This document shows positions 1 to 6,246 of a DNA stretch of 16,200 bases, in pieces (the first letter of the stretch is position 1; each line of letters starts with the position of its first letter). The notes beneath the pieces are model-generated. The model did no database searches and had not been told where the DNA came from. It saw nothing but the letters and a program-made list of their open reading frames with translations. Made by a program: the position numbers and the translations under genes. This DNA is from Spirochaetales bacterium (GTDB taxonomy: Bacteria; Spirochaetota; Spirochaetia; Sphaerochaetales; Sphaerochaetaceae), in assembly GCA_022771185.1 (NCBI GenBank), contig JALFCJ010000111.1, positions 1 through 16,200 on the forward strand, written 5' to 3'.

Positions 1-1308
1 TCTGTGATTACAGACCCGATGGATGCCTTGAAGAAAGGTATCGCAATGGTTCATCAGGAACTTCAGCCTATTCCAGCAAGAACAATCGGTGAAAACATCT
101 TCTTAGGTCGTTATCCTATGAAGAAGGCCTTGGGCTTCATCCCGATGGTAGACCATGCCAAGATGTATGAAGATACAGCCAAGCTTCTGAAGAAAGTCAG
201 AATGGACTTTGATCCGAAGGCTAAGGTCGGTTCTTTGAGTGTATCCCAGATGCAGTCTGTAGAAATTGCAAAAGCCGTCAGCGCCAACTGTAGAGTTCTG
301 ATTCTGGACGAGCCTACTTCTTCTTTGACACAGAATGAAGTCGATGCACTCTTTAGAATCATTGAAGACTTGAAGGCTGAAGGTGTTGCCATCGTATACA
401 TCTCTCATAAGATGGATGAAATCTTGAGAATAAGTGATGACGTTACAATCATGCGTGACGGTCACTATATCGGAACATGGGAAGCAAAGGAACTCACAAC
501 AGATATGATCATTACAAAGATGGTCGGTAGAGAGCTTAAAAATCTCTATCCTATTAGAGAGAATGTTCCTGGAGATGTTGTTTTCAAGGTTGAAGATTTT
601 ACCTCCATTAATCCTAAGAGCTTCAGACATGTTAACTTTGAACTGAGAAGGGGTGAAATCCTTGGTGTCGGAGGCCTTGTAGGTGCTCAGAGAACAGAGC
701 TGATGGAAGGCTTGTTTGGTACTCGTTCCCATAGTGCAGGTAAGATTTACTATCAAGGAAAGGAACTGAAGATCAATAGACCGAAAGATGCAATCGACCA
801 AGGAATCGCAATGCTTACAGAAGACAGGCGTGGTTCCGGTATTTTGGGTGTACTGTCTATTGCAGATAACATATCTATTTCAAGTTTGAAGAAATACTTG
901 GACTGGAACATCTGTATTAACTCAAAGAAAGTTGAAAACCTTGTTCAGGAAAATGTTAAGAAGATGGCCATCAAGACTCCTTCTTCCAAGACTCAGATCA
1001 AGTCACTTTCAGGTGGAAACCAGCAGAAAGTATTGGTTGGAAGATGGCTTGCAAATAATCCTGACGTCCTTATTCTAGATGAGCCTACAAGAGGTATCGA
1101 CGTTGGTGCAAAGTATGAAATCTACTGTATCATCGCAGATCTTGCTAAGCAGGGTAAGAGCATTATCATGATCTCTTCTGAAATGGGTGAGCTTATTGGT
1201 ATGTCAGATAGGATTATGGTTATGTGTGATGGAAGAGTCACAGGATTCGTGGAAGGCAAGGATGCAACACAAGAAAACATCATGGCCCTTGCTACACAGT
1301 TTGAATAA
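1..1308 (+). CDS. mglA: Galactose/methyl-galactoside ABC importer, duplicated ATPase subunit MglA (5' end missing)
   Basis: Energises uptake of galactose or methyl-galactosides through the MglC permease at the inner face of the membrane. The frame is open from base 1, so the start lies upstream. About 70 residues are missing compared with the usual ~500, including the first Walker A. Two ATPase domains are visible. The first has the MglA-typical signature LSVSQMQ (about 235-255), Walker B LILDEPTSSL (about 298-327) and H-loop YISHKMDEI. The second has the family's lysine-less Walker A version GLVGAQRTEL (about 673-702), signature LSGGNQQK (about 1006-1029), Walker B LILDEPTRGIDVG and the ISSEM switch region. 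Runs such as GIAMVHQEL and TRGIDVGAK match E. coli MglA closely. mglC follows after 14 bases, and the AAGGAGG serving mglC starts right after the stop. A substrate-binding protein gene (mglB) would be expected upstream, outside the window. The sugar transported is inferred from the family. Confidence 0.95.
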   Translation, partial: SVITDPMDALKKGIAMVHQELQPIPARTIGENIFLGRYPMKKALGFIPMVDHAKMYEDTAKLLKKVRMDFDPKAKVGSLSVSQMQSVEIAKAVSANCRVLILDEPTSSLTQNEVDALFRIIEDLKAEGVAIVYISHKMDEILRISDDVTIMRDGHYIGTWEAKELTTDMIITKMVGRELKNLYPIRENVPGDVVFKVEDFTSINPKSFRHVNFELRRGEILGVGGLVGAQRTELMEGLFGTRSHSAGKIYYQGKELKINRPKDAIDQGIAMLTEDRRGSGILGVLSIADNISISSLKKYLDWNICINSKKVENLVQENVKKMAIKTPSSKTQIKSLSGGNQQKVLVGRWLANNPDVLILDEPTRGIDVGAKYEIYCIIADLAKQGKSIIMISSEMGELIGMSDRIMVMCDGRVTGFVEGKDATQENIMALATQFE

Positions 1309-1322
1309 GGAGGATAGCAAAA

Positions 1323-2348
1323 ATGGAAAATACAAAGAAAATCACACCTCAGCTTTGGGCCAAAAAAGCTTTGAGCGCTGCAAAATCAAACCCCATCGTC
1401 GTTCTTCTGGCAATTGTCAGTATAATTGTCGGATTCTTCGTAGAAAACTTCTTCTCTTGGGGAAACCTTGGTAACCTTATCTCCAATACAGCTATAAGAT
1501 TTATCATCGCCCTTGGAGTCTCAGGTTGTCTTATCACTAAGGGAACTGACCTTTCGGCAGGAAGACAGGTCGGTCTTGCAGCATGTCTTGCCGGCGCTCT
1601 TGTCCAGAGAGGAGATTACACAGGAAGACTATGGAAGGGTGTTCCTGAAATGAGCATGTGGCTAGTATTGTTGATCGTCGTTGCTGTAGGTATCTGTATC
1701 GGTCTTATCAACGGTATCATCATAGCTAAGCTTAAGGTTCCTCCATTCATTGCAACTCTTGGTACACAGACAATCATCTACGGTATCTGTCTTGTATTCA
1801 CAGATGCTCAGCCTATCGGTGGATTCCAGAAGAAGTACATCTCTCTCATCACTGGACGAATAGGATCCACAAAAGGTTTCTATATTCCTTACTTCTTCTT
1901 TATTGCACTCTTCTTCGGTGTAATATTCTGGTTCATCTACAACAAGACATGTCATGGAAAGTACATGTATGCAATCGGTGGAAACGAAGTCGCTGCAGAA
2001 GTTTCTGGTGTCAACACAACAGCTACCCTGATCAGAATTTATGCAACAGCAGGATTCATGTATGCAGTTGCAGGATACTTGTTGGCTGCTAAGTCCGGTG
2101 GATCTTCTGCTTCCATGGGTATGGGATACGAACTCGAAGCAATCGCTGGATGTACAATAGGTGGTGTATCTACAACTGGTGGTATCGGAACTGTATCTGG
2201 AATTCTTGTCGGTGTCTTGGTATTCGAACTTTTGAAGATCGTCCTTCAGTTCTTGGGCGTCAACCCATACTACAACTATGTCGTACAGGGTGTCGTCATC
2301 GTTGTTGCCGTCGCTCTCGATATCAGAAAGTACATTGCTAAGAAATGA
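1323..2348 (+). CDS. mglC: Galactose/methyl-galactoside ABC importer permease MglC
   Basis: Inner-membrane permease of the mgl sugar importer (BPD_transp_2 family), working with the MglA ATPase. It has 341 residues against 336 in E. coli MglC. Multiple hydrophobic membrane segments run through the whole length. Family-typical stretches include TKGTDLSAGRQVGLAA, FIATLGTQTIIYGI, YAIGGNEVAAEVSGVN (the cytoplasmic loop that docks to the ATPase) and GVNPYYNYVVQG near the end. The ATG is preceded by a strong AAGGAGG at 1307-1313. The gene ends in ATGA, which also starts the next small gene, so the two are probably translationally coupled. Identity as MglC rather than RbsC rests on resemblance to E. 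coli MglC and on the neighbouring MglA-type ATPase. Confidence 0.96.
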   Translation: MENTKKITPQLWAKKALSAAKSNPIVVLLAIVSIIVGFFVENFFSWGNLGNLISNTAIRFIIALGVSGCLITKGTDLSAGRQVGLAACLAGALVQRGDYTGRLWKGVPEMSMWLVLLIVVAVGICIGLINGIIIAKLKVPPFIATLGTQTIIYGICLVFTDAQPIGGFQKKYISLITGRIGSTKGFYIPYFFFIALFFGVIFWFIYNKTCHGKYMYAIGGNEVAAEVSGVNTTATLIRIYATAGFMYAVAGYLLAAKSGGSSASMGMGYELEAIAGCTIGGVSTTGGIGTVSGILVGVLVFELLKIVLQFLGVNPYYNYVVQGVVIVVAVALDIRKYIAKK

Positions 2349-2527
2349 CAGATAAAGAGAAAAAGAAGAAAAGATGGCAAAGTATCAAGGAGGGGTGGTA
2401 CAGTCATGTCCACGTCTCCTTGAAGGCTTTGGATTGGATTATCGGAATCGGTGTCTTTGTACTAATAGTTGTCGTCGTTCTGATAATTCTGGAAGCCAAT
2501 GGAATCTTCTATCTTTTTGGTAAATAA
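2345..2527 (+). CDS. Small single-span membrane protein coupled to mglC
   Basis: Sixty residues, not assigned to a family I recognise. The N-terminal ~28 residues are strongly basic (EKKKKRW) with a WYSHVHVSLK stretch. One hydrophobic segment follows at about residues 32-50 (IIGIGVFVLIVVVVLIILE), then a short tail. By the positive-inside rule the N-terminus should be cytoplasmic. The ATG shares four bases (ATGA) with the mglC stop and lacks its own good ribosome-binding site, which is typical of translational coupling. The clear basic-then-hydrophobic layout and the terminator six bases after the stop argue that it is real. A role as an accessory or stability subunit of the MglAC transporter is inferred from position only. 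Confidence 0.75.
   Translation: MTDKEKKKKRWQSIKEGWYSHVHVSLKALDWIIGIGVFVLIVVVVLIILEANGIFYLFGK
2385..2423 (+). other. Strong RNA hairpin inside the small membrane-protein gene
   Basis: TCAAGGAG (2385-2392) pairs perfectly with CTCCTTGA (2416-2423). Inside it, GTGG (2395-2398) pairs with CCAC (2410-2413) and ACA (2400-2402) with TGT (2407-2409), leaving a GTCA loop. A G-U pair, one mismatch and one bulged T interrupt the stem. The stem buries an AAGGAGG ribosome-binding-like sequence. Function is unknown; it could affect mRNA decay or translation at the 3' end of the mgl transcript. Confidence 0.5.
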
Positions 2528-2532
2528 AGAAA

Positions 2533-2554
2533 TATCCCCTCATCCGAGGGGATA
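2533..2554. terminator. Bidirectional intrinsic terminator between the mgl operon and the WYL regulator gene
   Basis: A perfect 9-base stem, TATCCCCTC (2533-2541) with GAGGGGATA (2546-2554), and a 4-base ATCC loop lie between two convergent genes. The stem ends 6 bases after the small mgl gene and begins 17 bases beyond the regulator's stop. On the - strand it is followed by a T-rich run (TTTCTTTATTTA), a good terminator tail. On the + strand the tail is only moderately T-rich, so termination of mgl may be weaker. Confidence 0.8.
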
Positions 2555-2570
2555 ATCAATTATAAGGCAA

Positions 2571-3530
2571 TCAATACATTGCAATTATTTTCTTTAGTTC
2601 TTCTACGAATTTATTCTTTAATGATTCAGGAGAAATAATCTCTACGCTTGTTCCACACTGCACTAAGCGTAGAAATAGTTCGATTGAGTTCTCGACTTTG
2701 ATGTTGCAGATAAGCTCTCCCTTTTCGTTTTCTTTCATCTCTGGTTTTTCATGGACGAGAGTAGAGAAGGAGTTAAGGGCACTCTTTTCTTTTACCTTCA
2801 GCACTAAAGGAATCATATCGATGGCGTCGTAAGAGTCATCTTTCTCTTTTTTTGTAAATGGCTTAAGGTTATCTGGGATAGTATAGGTTTCATTTAACAT
2901 CTGCACAGAGATAATGGATTCGATGTTGAGCGTGATAATATCCTTTGTATGTCTCAGTCTTCCTGTGACAGTCATAGGCTTTCTTCCATCTATACTATCT
3001 GAGAATCCTATGAAGTATGGAGCTATTTCTATCTCTTCGTTTCCTGGTGTATTTGTAGTGATCTTTGCAATTCTTCCTGATACCCAGCAGTCTATCAAAA
3101 CTTCCAACACTTTGTTGTAGGAGGAAGTTTCAATCATACTTTCTTCTATCTTCTTGTCTATTGCATCCGCCAGAACAAAGATATTCTCACTGATTTTGGG
3201 GGCATAGGTGCGCATGTTCATTGCTATCTTTCTCAATCCTGAAGCCAGATGAGGATTCTGCATAGAAACAGACGAGGCCAAGGCTTCTGCAGACATATTA
3301 AATGCCAGAGATTCATAAACGGAGAGTTCCATAGGGGAGTCGTCATCCCCTTCTTTAATTTTTATCAGATTGTTTTCTTCGTAAATATCGATATGCTGTG
3401 ACAAATCCTCTACATATCTGGAGATTGTAGATCTATGGACTCCAAGTCTTCTTGCAATCTCAGCTCTTCTCAATCCTTCTGGATGCGATCTGAGTAACAA
3501 CTCAAGCTGTGCAACCCTCTCTCCTTTCAT
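2571..3530 (-). CDS. HTH/WYL-domain transcriptional regulator
   Basis: Predicted DNA-binding regulator of the WYL superfamily, 319 residues, the usual size. The N-terminal ~60 residues form a winged helix-turn-helix (ERVAQLELLLRSHPEGLRRA, then EIARRLGVHRSTISRYVEDL). A ligand-sensing WYL-like domain follows at about 145-225 (EIAPYFIGFSD to NIESIISVQML), then a C-terminal WCX-like extension to the end (LFLRLVQCGTSVEIISP). The defining W-Y-L triplet is not visible; the corresponding stretch reads GRKPMTVTGRL. The ATG at 3528-3530 has AAGGAG seven bases upstream. The gene is divergent from slyX and convergent with the mgl operon, and it shares a terminator with mgl. Ligand and targets are unknown. 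Autoregulation through repeats in the 3531-3681 gap is possible. Confidence 0.85.
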   Translation of the reverse strand: MKGERVAQLELLLRSHPEGLRRAEIARRLGVHRSTISRYVEDLSQHIDIYEENNLIKIKEGDDDSPMELSVYESLAFNMSAEALASSVSMQNPHLASGLRKIAMNMRTYAPKISENIFVLADAIDKKIEESMIETSSYNKVLEVLIDCWVSGRIAKITTNTPGNEEIEIAPYFIGFSDSIDGRKPMTVTGRLRHTKDIITLNIESIISVQMLNETYTIPDNLKPFTKKEKDDSYDAIDMIPLVLKVKEKSALNSFSTLVHEKPEMKENEKGELICNIKVENSIELFLRLVQCGTSVEIISPESLKNKFVEELKKIIAMY

Positions 3531-3567
3531 GTCGTTTCTCCTTTTTTGTCAGTATAACAACAAAAAA

Positions 3568-3597
3568 ATTATATATAAAGCAAAAATGAAACAAACT
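3568..3597 (-). promoter_or_regulatory. Possible promoter for the WYL regulator gene
   Basis: Reading the - strand, a consensus -10 TATAAT lies at 3573-3568. A poor -35 (TTTGTT or TTGTTT, around 3595-3589) sits 15-16 bases upstream. This would give a 5' leader of about 30 bases containing the AAGGAG site. A second, closer TATACT (3556-3551) with TTTATA 17 bases upstream (3579-3574) is an alternative. Confidence 0.35.
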
Positions 3598-3624
3598 GCA
3601 ACAAATTCTTTGTTAAATGCAACA
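3597..3624. repeat. Operator-like repeats in the regulator/slyX divergent gap
   Basis: TGCAACA occurs twice (3597-3603 and 3618-3624) exactly 21 bases apart, two helical turns. Between and overlapping them is a 6-base inverted repeat, AACAAA (3600-3605), TTC, TTTGTT (3609-3614). The cluster sits at or just upstream of the putative regulator -35 region, where an autoregulatory operator would be expected. The AT-rich background makes short repeats likely, so this is tentative. Confidence 0.35.
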
Positions 3625-3681
3625 TATATTAATCATTGGAAGGTAGTTGTTTGTGAATCGAAAGAAAGAGATAATAGCTCT

Positions 3682-3885
3682 ATGTACGAAGACGAACTAG
3701 ATAGACTTGAAATAAGAATCAGTTATTTGGAAAAACAGAATGAAGAGTTAAATGAAGTGGTCATAGAGCAGGGCAAGACTATTACTCACTTAATGGTACA
3801 GATGGAAGAGATGAAAAAGAAAGTCAAAGACCTAATGGACGTGACGGCTGACGAAAGAGCAAATAGAAAGCCGCCACACTATTGA
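3682..3885 (+). CDS. slyX: SlyX-family coiled-coil protein
   Basis: Sixty-seven residues, almost entirely one predicted coiled coil (DELDRLEIRISYLEKQNEEL onward) with heptad leucines/isoleucines, ending in the SlyX-typical PPHY. E. coli SlyX is 72 residues and ends PPPHY. Biochemical function is unknown even in E. coli; the name comes from linkage to slyD. I chose the ATG at 3682 because the residues encoded upstream in the same frame (from 3529) are AT-rich non-coding-looking sequence and overlap the divergent regulator's start. The family length also fits 3682. The ribosome-binding site is weak (AAAGAG ending at 3670). Its stop lies one base from the stop of the convergent DUF1801 gene, with no room for a terminator. 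Confidence 0.82.
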   Translation: MYEDELDRLEIRISYLEKQNEELNEVVIEQGKTITHLMVQMEEMKKKVKDLMDVTADERANRKPPHY

Positions 3886-3886
3886 T

Positions 3887-4252
3887 TTATTTCTCTCCAA
3901 TATTGATTGAAACAAACTCTCTGGCTTTCTTTTCAAGAAATAGAAAGTCTTCTTCTGTCTTATAAGAAATAGAGACACACTGCTTTCCATATTTTAGTTC
4001 AGATCTCTCTTTTTCAATATCTCTTACATAGCTCTCAGAGGAGATGTGAAGTGTAAATCGGGACTTTGTTGCAGATACTCCCACGTACCCGTCTTTCATC
4101 TTTTCTCCAAACCACCACATAGGCATAGAAAAGGAAAAACGAAGCTTTAGCTTTGGATACTCGCTCTCCATCAGTTTGATAAAACGAAGGATGTATTCTT
4201 TTTCTTTGTCGCCTAATGATGATATATATTCTGAGAGGGAAGAGAAACTCAT
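3887..4252 (-). CDS. DUF1801 (YdhG-like) domain protein
   Basis: A 121-residue protein resembling the DUF1801/YdhG family of small soluble proteins of unknown function. Supporting features are an N-terminal helical part (LSEYISSLGDKEKEYILRFI), a SFSMPMWWFG segment, a VGVSATKSRFTLHIS strand pair and a C-terminal helix (DFLFLEKKAREFV). The ATG at 4252-4250 is preferred over the in-frame ATG at 4273. It overlaps the thioesterase stop as ATGA and has a strong AAGGAGA eight bases upstream, whereas the longer start has none and would overlap its neighbour by 25 bases. It is the last gene of the HD-rsmD-thioesterase unit. Its role is unknown and the family assignment is by sequence feel. Confidence 0.7.
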   Translation of the reverse strand: MSFSSLSEYISSLGDKEKEYILRFIKLMESEYPKLKLRFSFSMPMWWFGEKMKDGYVGVSATKSRFTLHISSESYVRDIEKERSELKYGKQCVSISYKTEEDFLFLEKKAREFVSINIGEK

Positions 4253-5046
4253 ATTGAGTCTCTCCTTCTCCATCTTGTTATTGCATGGAAAACCACCTCG
4301 TCGTTTCCATCTGAATCTTTATGAAGTATCTTGGTGTAATACTCTTCAGATCCTTCTTTTTTCTTTGTAACGACTTTTATCTCGTCTCCCCAATGACACT
4401 GCTTCTTCCACTCTACATCAAAGAATTCAGGTAGATACTGGTCTAGGTACTCATGAGGAAAAGACTCCATAAGCCAGTTGATATATACAATGTTGTTGAC
4501 GTGCCTGTTATAGTCTGTGTCGTAATAGTTTACCCTCACTAAGTAAGGCTCAGTTTCTGAGATTGTATATTCCTCTTCTTGAGGGAACTTTGGAAGAGCA
4601 GGGTCGAAGTGCCTGACGCTTGGATCTGCATAGACCAGTCTATCATTTACATAGCTAGGCCTCTCAGGTCGGTTCTTCACCATATCCATTATCACCCAAA
4701 GGTTTTTGGAGTTGAAAAGGAGTTCTCCCGTCTTCTTGTCTCTTGCTTCGACGTATCTGGGACAGTATAGCCTATAACCCTCTTGGCACCATGTCTCTAT
4801 ATCGTATTCGTCACACCAAGAAGCATATTTTGAGATAGTCATCTGGGTTCGGAGAATCATCCAGGTTTTTCCTTCCTTGTCCAGCATGTCCTTGAGTCCG
4901 GCACCTTTAAGGGTAGCATGTACTCCCGCTACTTCCTGGCTTATACCAAAGTATTTCTGTGGCTTTACGGTGTAGAAGCCATCTGTGTCGGTACTCTGAA
5001 AATAAGATGAGTCTCTTCCAATATTATCTGGGCCGATAATTAGCAT
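4249..5046 (-). CDS. Acyl-ACP thioesterase
   Basis: Predicted to hydrolyse fatty acyl-ACP to free fatty acid plus ACP in the cytosol (plant FatA/FatB and bacterial relatives, Acyl-ACP_TE family). It has 265 residues with two hot-dog domains, the N-terminal about 20-130 and the C-terminal about 155-262. The diagnostic active-site segment is at about residues 178-196, DYNRHVNNIVYINWLMES. It matches the plant pattern N-x-H-V-N-N-x-x-Y-x-x-W-x-x-E-S with the catalytic Asn and His present. The N-terminal YFGISQEVAGVHATLKGAG matches the usual substrate-channel helix. The ATG at 5046-5044 is preceded closely by GGAGGAG and overlaps the rsmD stop by 7 bases. Downstream, its TGA overlaps the DUF1801 ATG. 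Chain-length preference cannot be read here. Confidence 0.9.
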   Translation of the reverse strand: MLIIGPDNIGRDSSYFQSTDTDGFYTVKPQKYFGISQEVAGVHATLKGAGLKDMLDKEGKTWMILRTQMTISKYASWCDEYDIETWCQEGYRLYCPRYVEARDKKTGELLFNSKNLWVIMDMVKNRPERPSYVNDRLVYADPSVRHFDPALPKFPQEEEYTISETEPYLVRVNYYDTDYNRHVNNIVYINWLMESFPHEYLDQYLPEFFDVEWKKQCHWGDEIKVVTKKKEGSEEYYTKILHKDSDGNDEVVFHAITRWRRRDSI

Positions 5047-5585
5047 TTCTCCTCCGCTTTATACATTCTTATCATACTTCGTCCATACTTGCGTTTATCA
5101 CAAAGAGAGAAGCCGTCCAGCTCTTCAGGCCACTCTTTTTCTTCTTCCACAGGGTAGTGGATAATGAATAATCCCCCTGGCTTTACTGTGTGATGGACTG
5201 CGATATTTTTTAATAGATTTACTTTTCCTTCCATTGGAAATGGAGGGTCTGCATAGACTATGTCATAGCTATAGAGTGTAGAGAGGATATATCTCTCGGC
5301 ATCCATTACAAAGAGTTTCTTCTCTTCTTCAACAAAGGAGAGATTCTTCTCAATGGTGGCTTTCTTTCCTCTATCCATCTCAACAAGGTGAATGGGACTG
5401 GCGCCTCTACTTGCAGCCTCAATGGCAACACAGCCTGAGCCAGAAAAAAGATCGAGAAAAGAGCAACCTGTGAGATCCCCGAGAATTGAGAAGAGGGATT
5501 CTCTCATTCTATCCATGGCCGGTCTTATTACCCCTGGAGGGCAGACTACATTCCTTCTACAATATTTTCCTCCGGTGATTCTCAC
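5040..5585 (-). CDS. rsmD: 16S rRNA (guanine(966)-N2)-methyltransferase RsmD
   Basis: Methylates N2 of G966 in 16S rRNA using S-adenosylmethionine. It has 181 residues, near the family's usual 180-200. Motifs in order are the N-terminal MRITGGKYCRR, RPAMDRMRESLFSIL, the SAM-binding FLDLFSGSGCVAIEAASRGA (about residues 43-62), the acidic end of strand 2 (LVEMD) and the catalytic DPPF within VYADPPFP (about residue 115). The start codon is GTG (5585-5583), giving a GTGA overlap with the HD-gene stop, with AGGAGGA four bases upstream. Its stop overlaps the thioesterase start. In many bacteria rsmD is followed by coaD; here an acyl-ACP thioesterase occupies that place. Confidence 0.93.
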   Translation of the reverse strand: MRITGGKYCRRNVVCPPGVIRPAMDRMRESLFSILGDLTGCSFLDLFSGSGCVAIEAASRGASPIHLVEMDRGKKATIEKNLSFVEEEKKLFVMDAERYILSTLYSYDIVYADPPFPMEGKVNLLKNIAVHHTVKPGGLFIIHYPVEEEKEWPEELDGFSLCDKRKYGRSMIRMYKAEEKC

Positions 5586-6151
5586 GCTTCCTCCTCAGGC
5601 CAAAGTCCGATTTCAGGAGCGACTTTTGTCATTCCTTTAATGGTCATATCTATGATAAATGGAATTTCTTCTCCCAATAGTGCTGCGCCTTTTTCAATAA
5701 TCTCTCTATTTACTCCTGCGGCAAAGCCTTTGCTGGACCACTTTTTCTTTACGCTCTTAACTGAGATTCCTTTCATTTTCTCCGGCCTCATAAGAGCTGT
5801 AGCTGTAACGAGACCTGTCAGCTCATCGATAGTAAAGAGAACTTTCTCCATCTTCTTCACTGGCTCTACGTCAACACAGATGGACCAGCCATGGGAACAT
5901 ACAGCGTGTATGAAATCATCATCAGCCCCGATTTCCTTCAGTAGCTCGGGAGCTTTCTTGCAGTGGATTTCAGGGAACTTTTCCCAGTCGATATCATGCA
6001 ATAGGCCAACAAGTCCCCAATATTCCGTGTCTTCTGAGTAATAAGAGGCGAACTCCCTCATTACAGCCTCTACAGAGAGGGCATGGTGCCAAAGGCTCTC
6101 ACTCTCATTATATTTATGCCATAATTCTACAGCAGTATTTCTGTCGAACAT
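5582..6151 (-). CDS. HD-domain phosphohydrolase-like protein
   Basis: A 189-residue member of the HD superfamily of metal-dependent phosphohydrolases. Candidate metal ligands are His22/His23 (LWHHALSVE), the His52-Asp53 doublet (LLHDIDWE), His63 or His87 (FPEIH; CSHGW) and a later Asp in FTIDELTG. Together these give the H...HD...H...D pattern. The substrate is unknown. The C-terminal third (KKWSSKGFAAGVNREIIEKG to the end) resembles small stand-alone HDIG proteins common in Firmicutes and spirochaetes. ATG at 6151-6149 has GAGGA nine bases upstream. This is the first gene of the HD-rsmD-thioesterase-DUF1801 unit, and its stop overlaps the rsmD GTG. No N-terminal signal or membrane segment is seen, so it should be cytosolic. 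Confidence 0.82.
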   Translation of the reverse strand: MFDRNTAVELWHKYNESESLWHHALSVEAVMREFASYYSEDTEYWGLVGLLHDIDWEKFPEIHCKKAPELLKEIGADDDFIHAVCSHGWSICVDVEPVKKMEKVLFTIDELTGLVTATALMRPEKMKGISVKSVKKKWSSKGFAAGVNREIIEKGAALLGEEIPFIIDMTIKGMTKVAPEIGLWPEEEA

Positions 6152-6179
6152 ATATTTTCCTCTTGAATTATTCTCTACA

Positions 6180-6208
6180 ATAATAGGAAAAATGTCACTC
6201 TCTTTTAA
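6180..6208 (-). promoter_or_regulatory. Possible promoter for the HD-rsmD-thioesterase-DUF1801 operon
   Basis: In the 95-base gap between recG and the HD gene, the - strand carries TTAAAA (6208-6203, 4 of 6 matches to -35) and TATTAT (6185-6180, 5 of 6 matches to -10). A 17-base spacer separates them. Transcription would begin near 6173, giving a leader of about 22 bases. Read-through from recG is also possible, because no convincing terminator lies between; only an AT-rich 7-base inverted repeat at 6217-6239 is seen. Confidence 0.4.
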
Positions 6209-6246
6209 GGTAATAGAAAAACATACATTTGTTGTTTTTGTGGAGT

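Noticed and set aside
661..702. MglA second ATPase domain lacks the Walker A lysine (GLVGAQRTEL)
   Set aside because: This is the normal degenerate form in the MglA/RbsA/XylG family, not a mutation.
103..801. A 232-codon open frame on the - strand opposite mglA
   Set aside because: It lies entirely within the clearly coding mglA frame, its translation resembles no family, is rich in Cys/Ser and lacks a ribosome-binding site. It is a shadow of codon bias in mglA.
2406..2423. Five-codon mini-gene after AAGGAGGGG within the small mgl gene
   Set aside because: The distance to the ATG is long (over 10 bases), the ribosome-binding sequence is in a stem and explained by Lys-Glu-Gly codons, and the product would be five residues.
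3529..3681. N-terminal extension of slyX starting at 3529
   Set aside because: The extra 51 residues are encoded by AT-rich promoter-like sequence overlapping the divergent gene's start and are not SlyX-like; the start at 3682 fits the family length.
6217..6239. AAAAACA/TGTTTTT inverted repeat after recG as a terminator
   Set aside because: The stem is only seven mostly A-T pairs with a 9-base loop, and its T-run is part of the stem; too weak to call.
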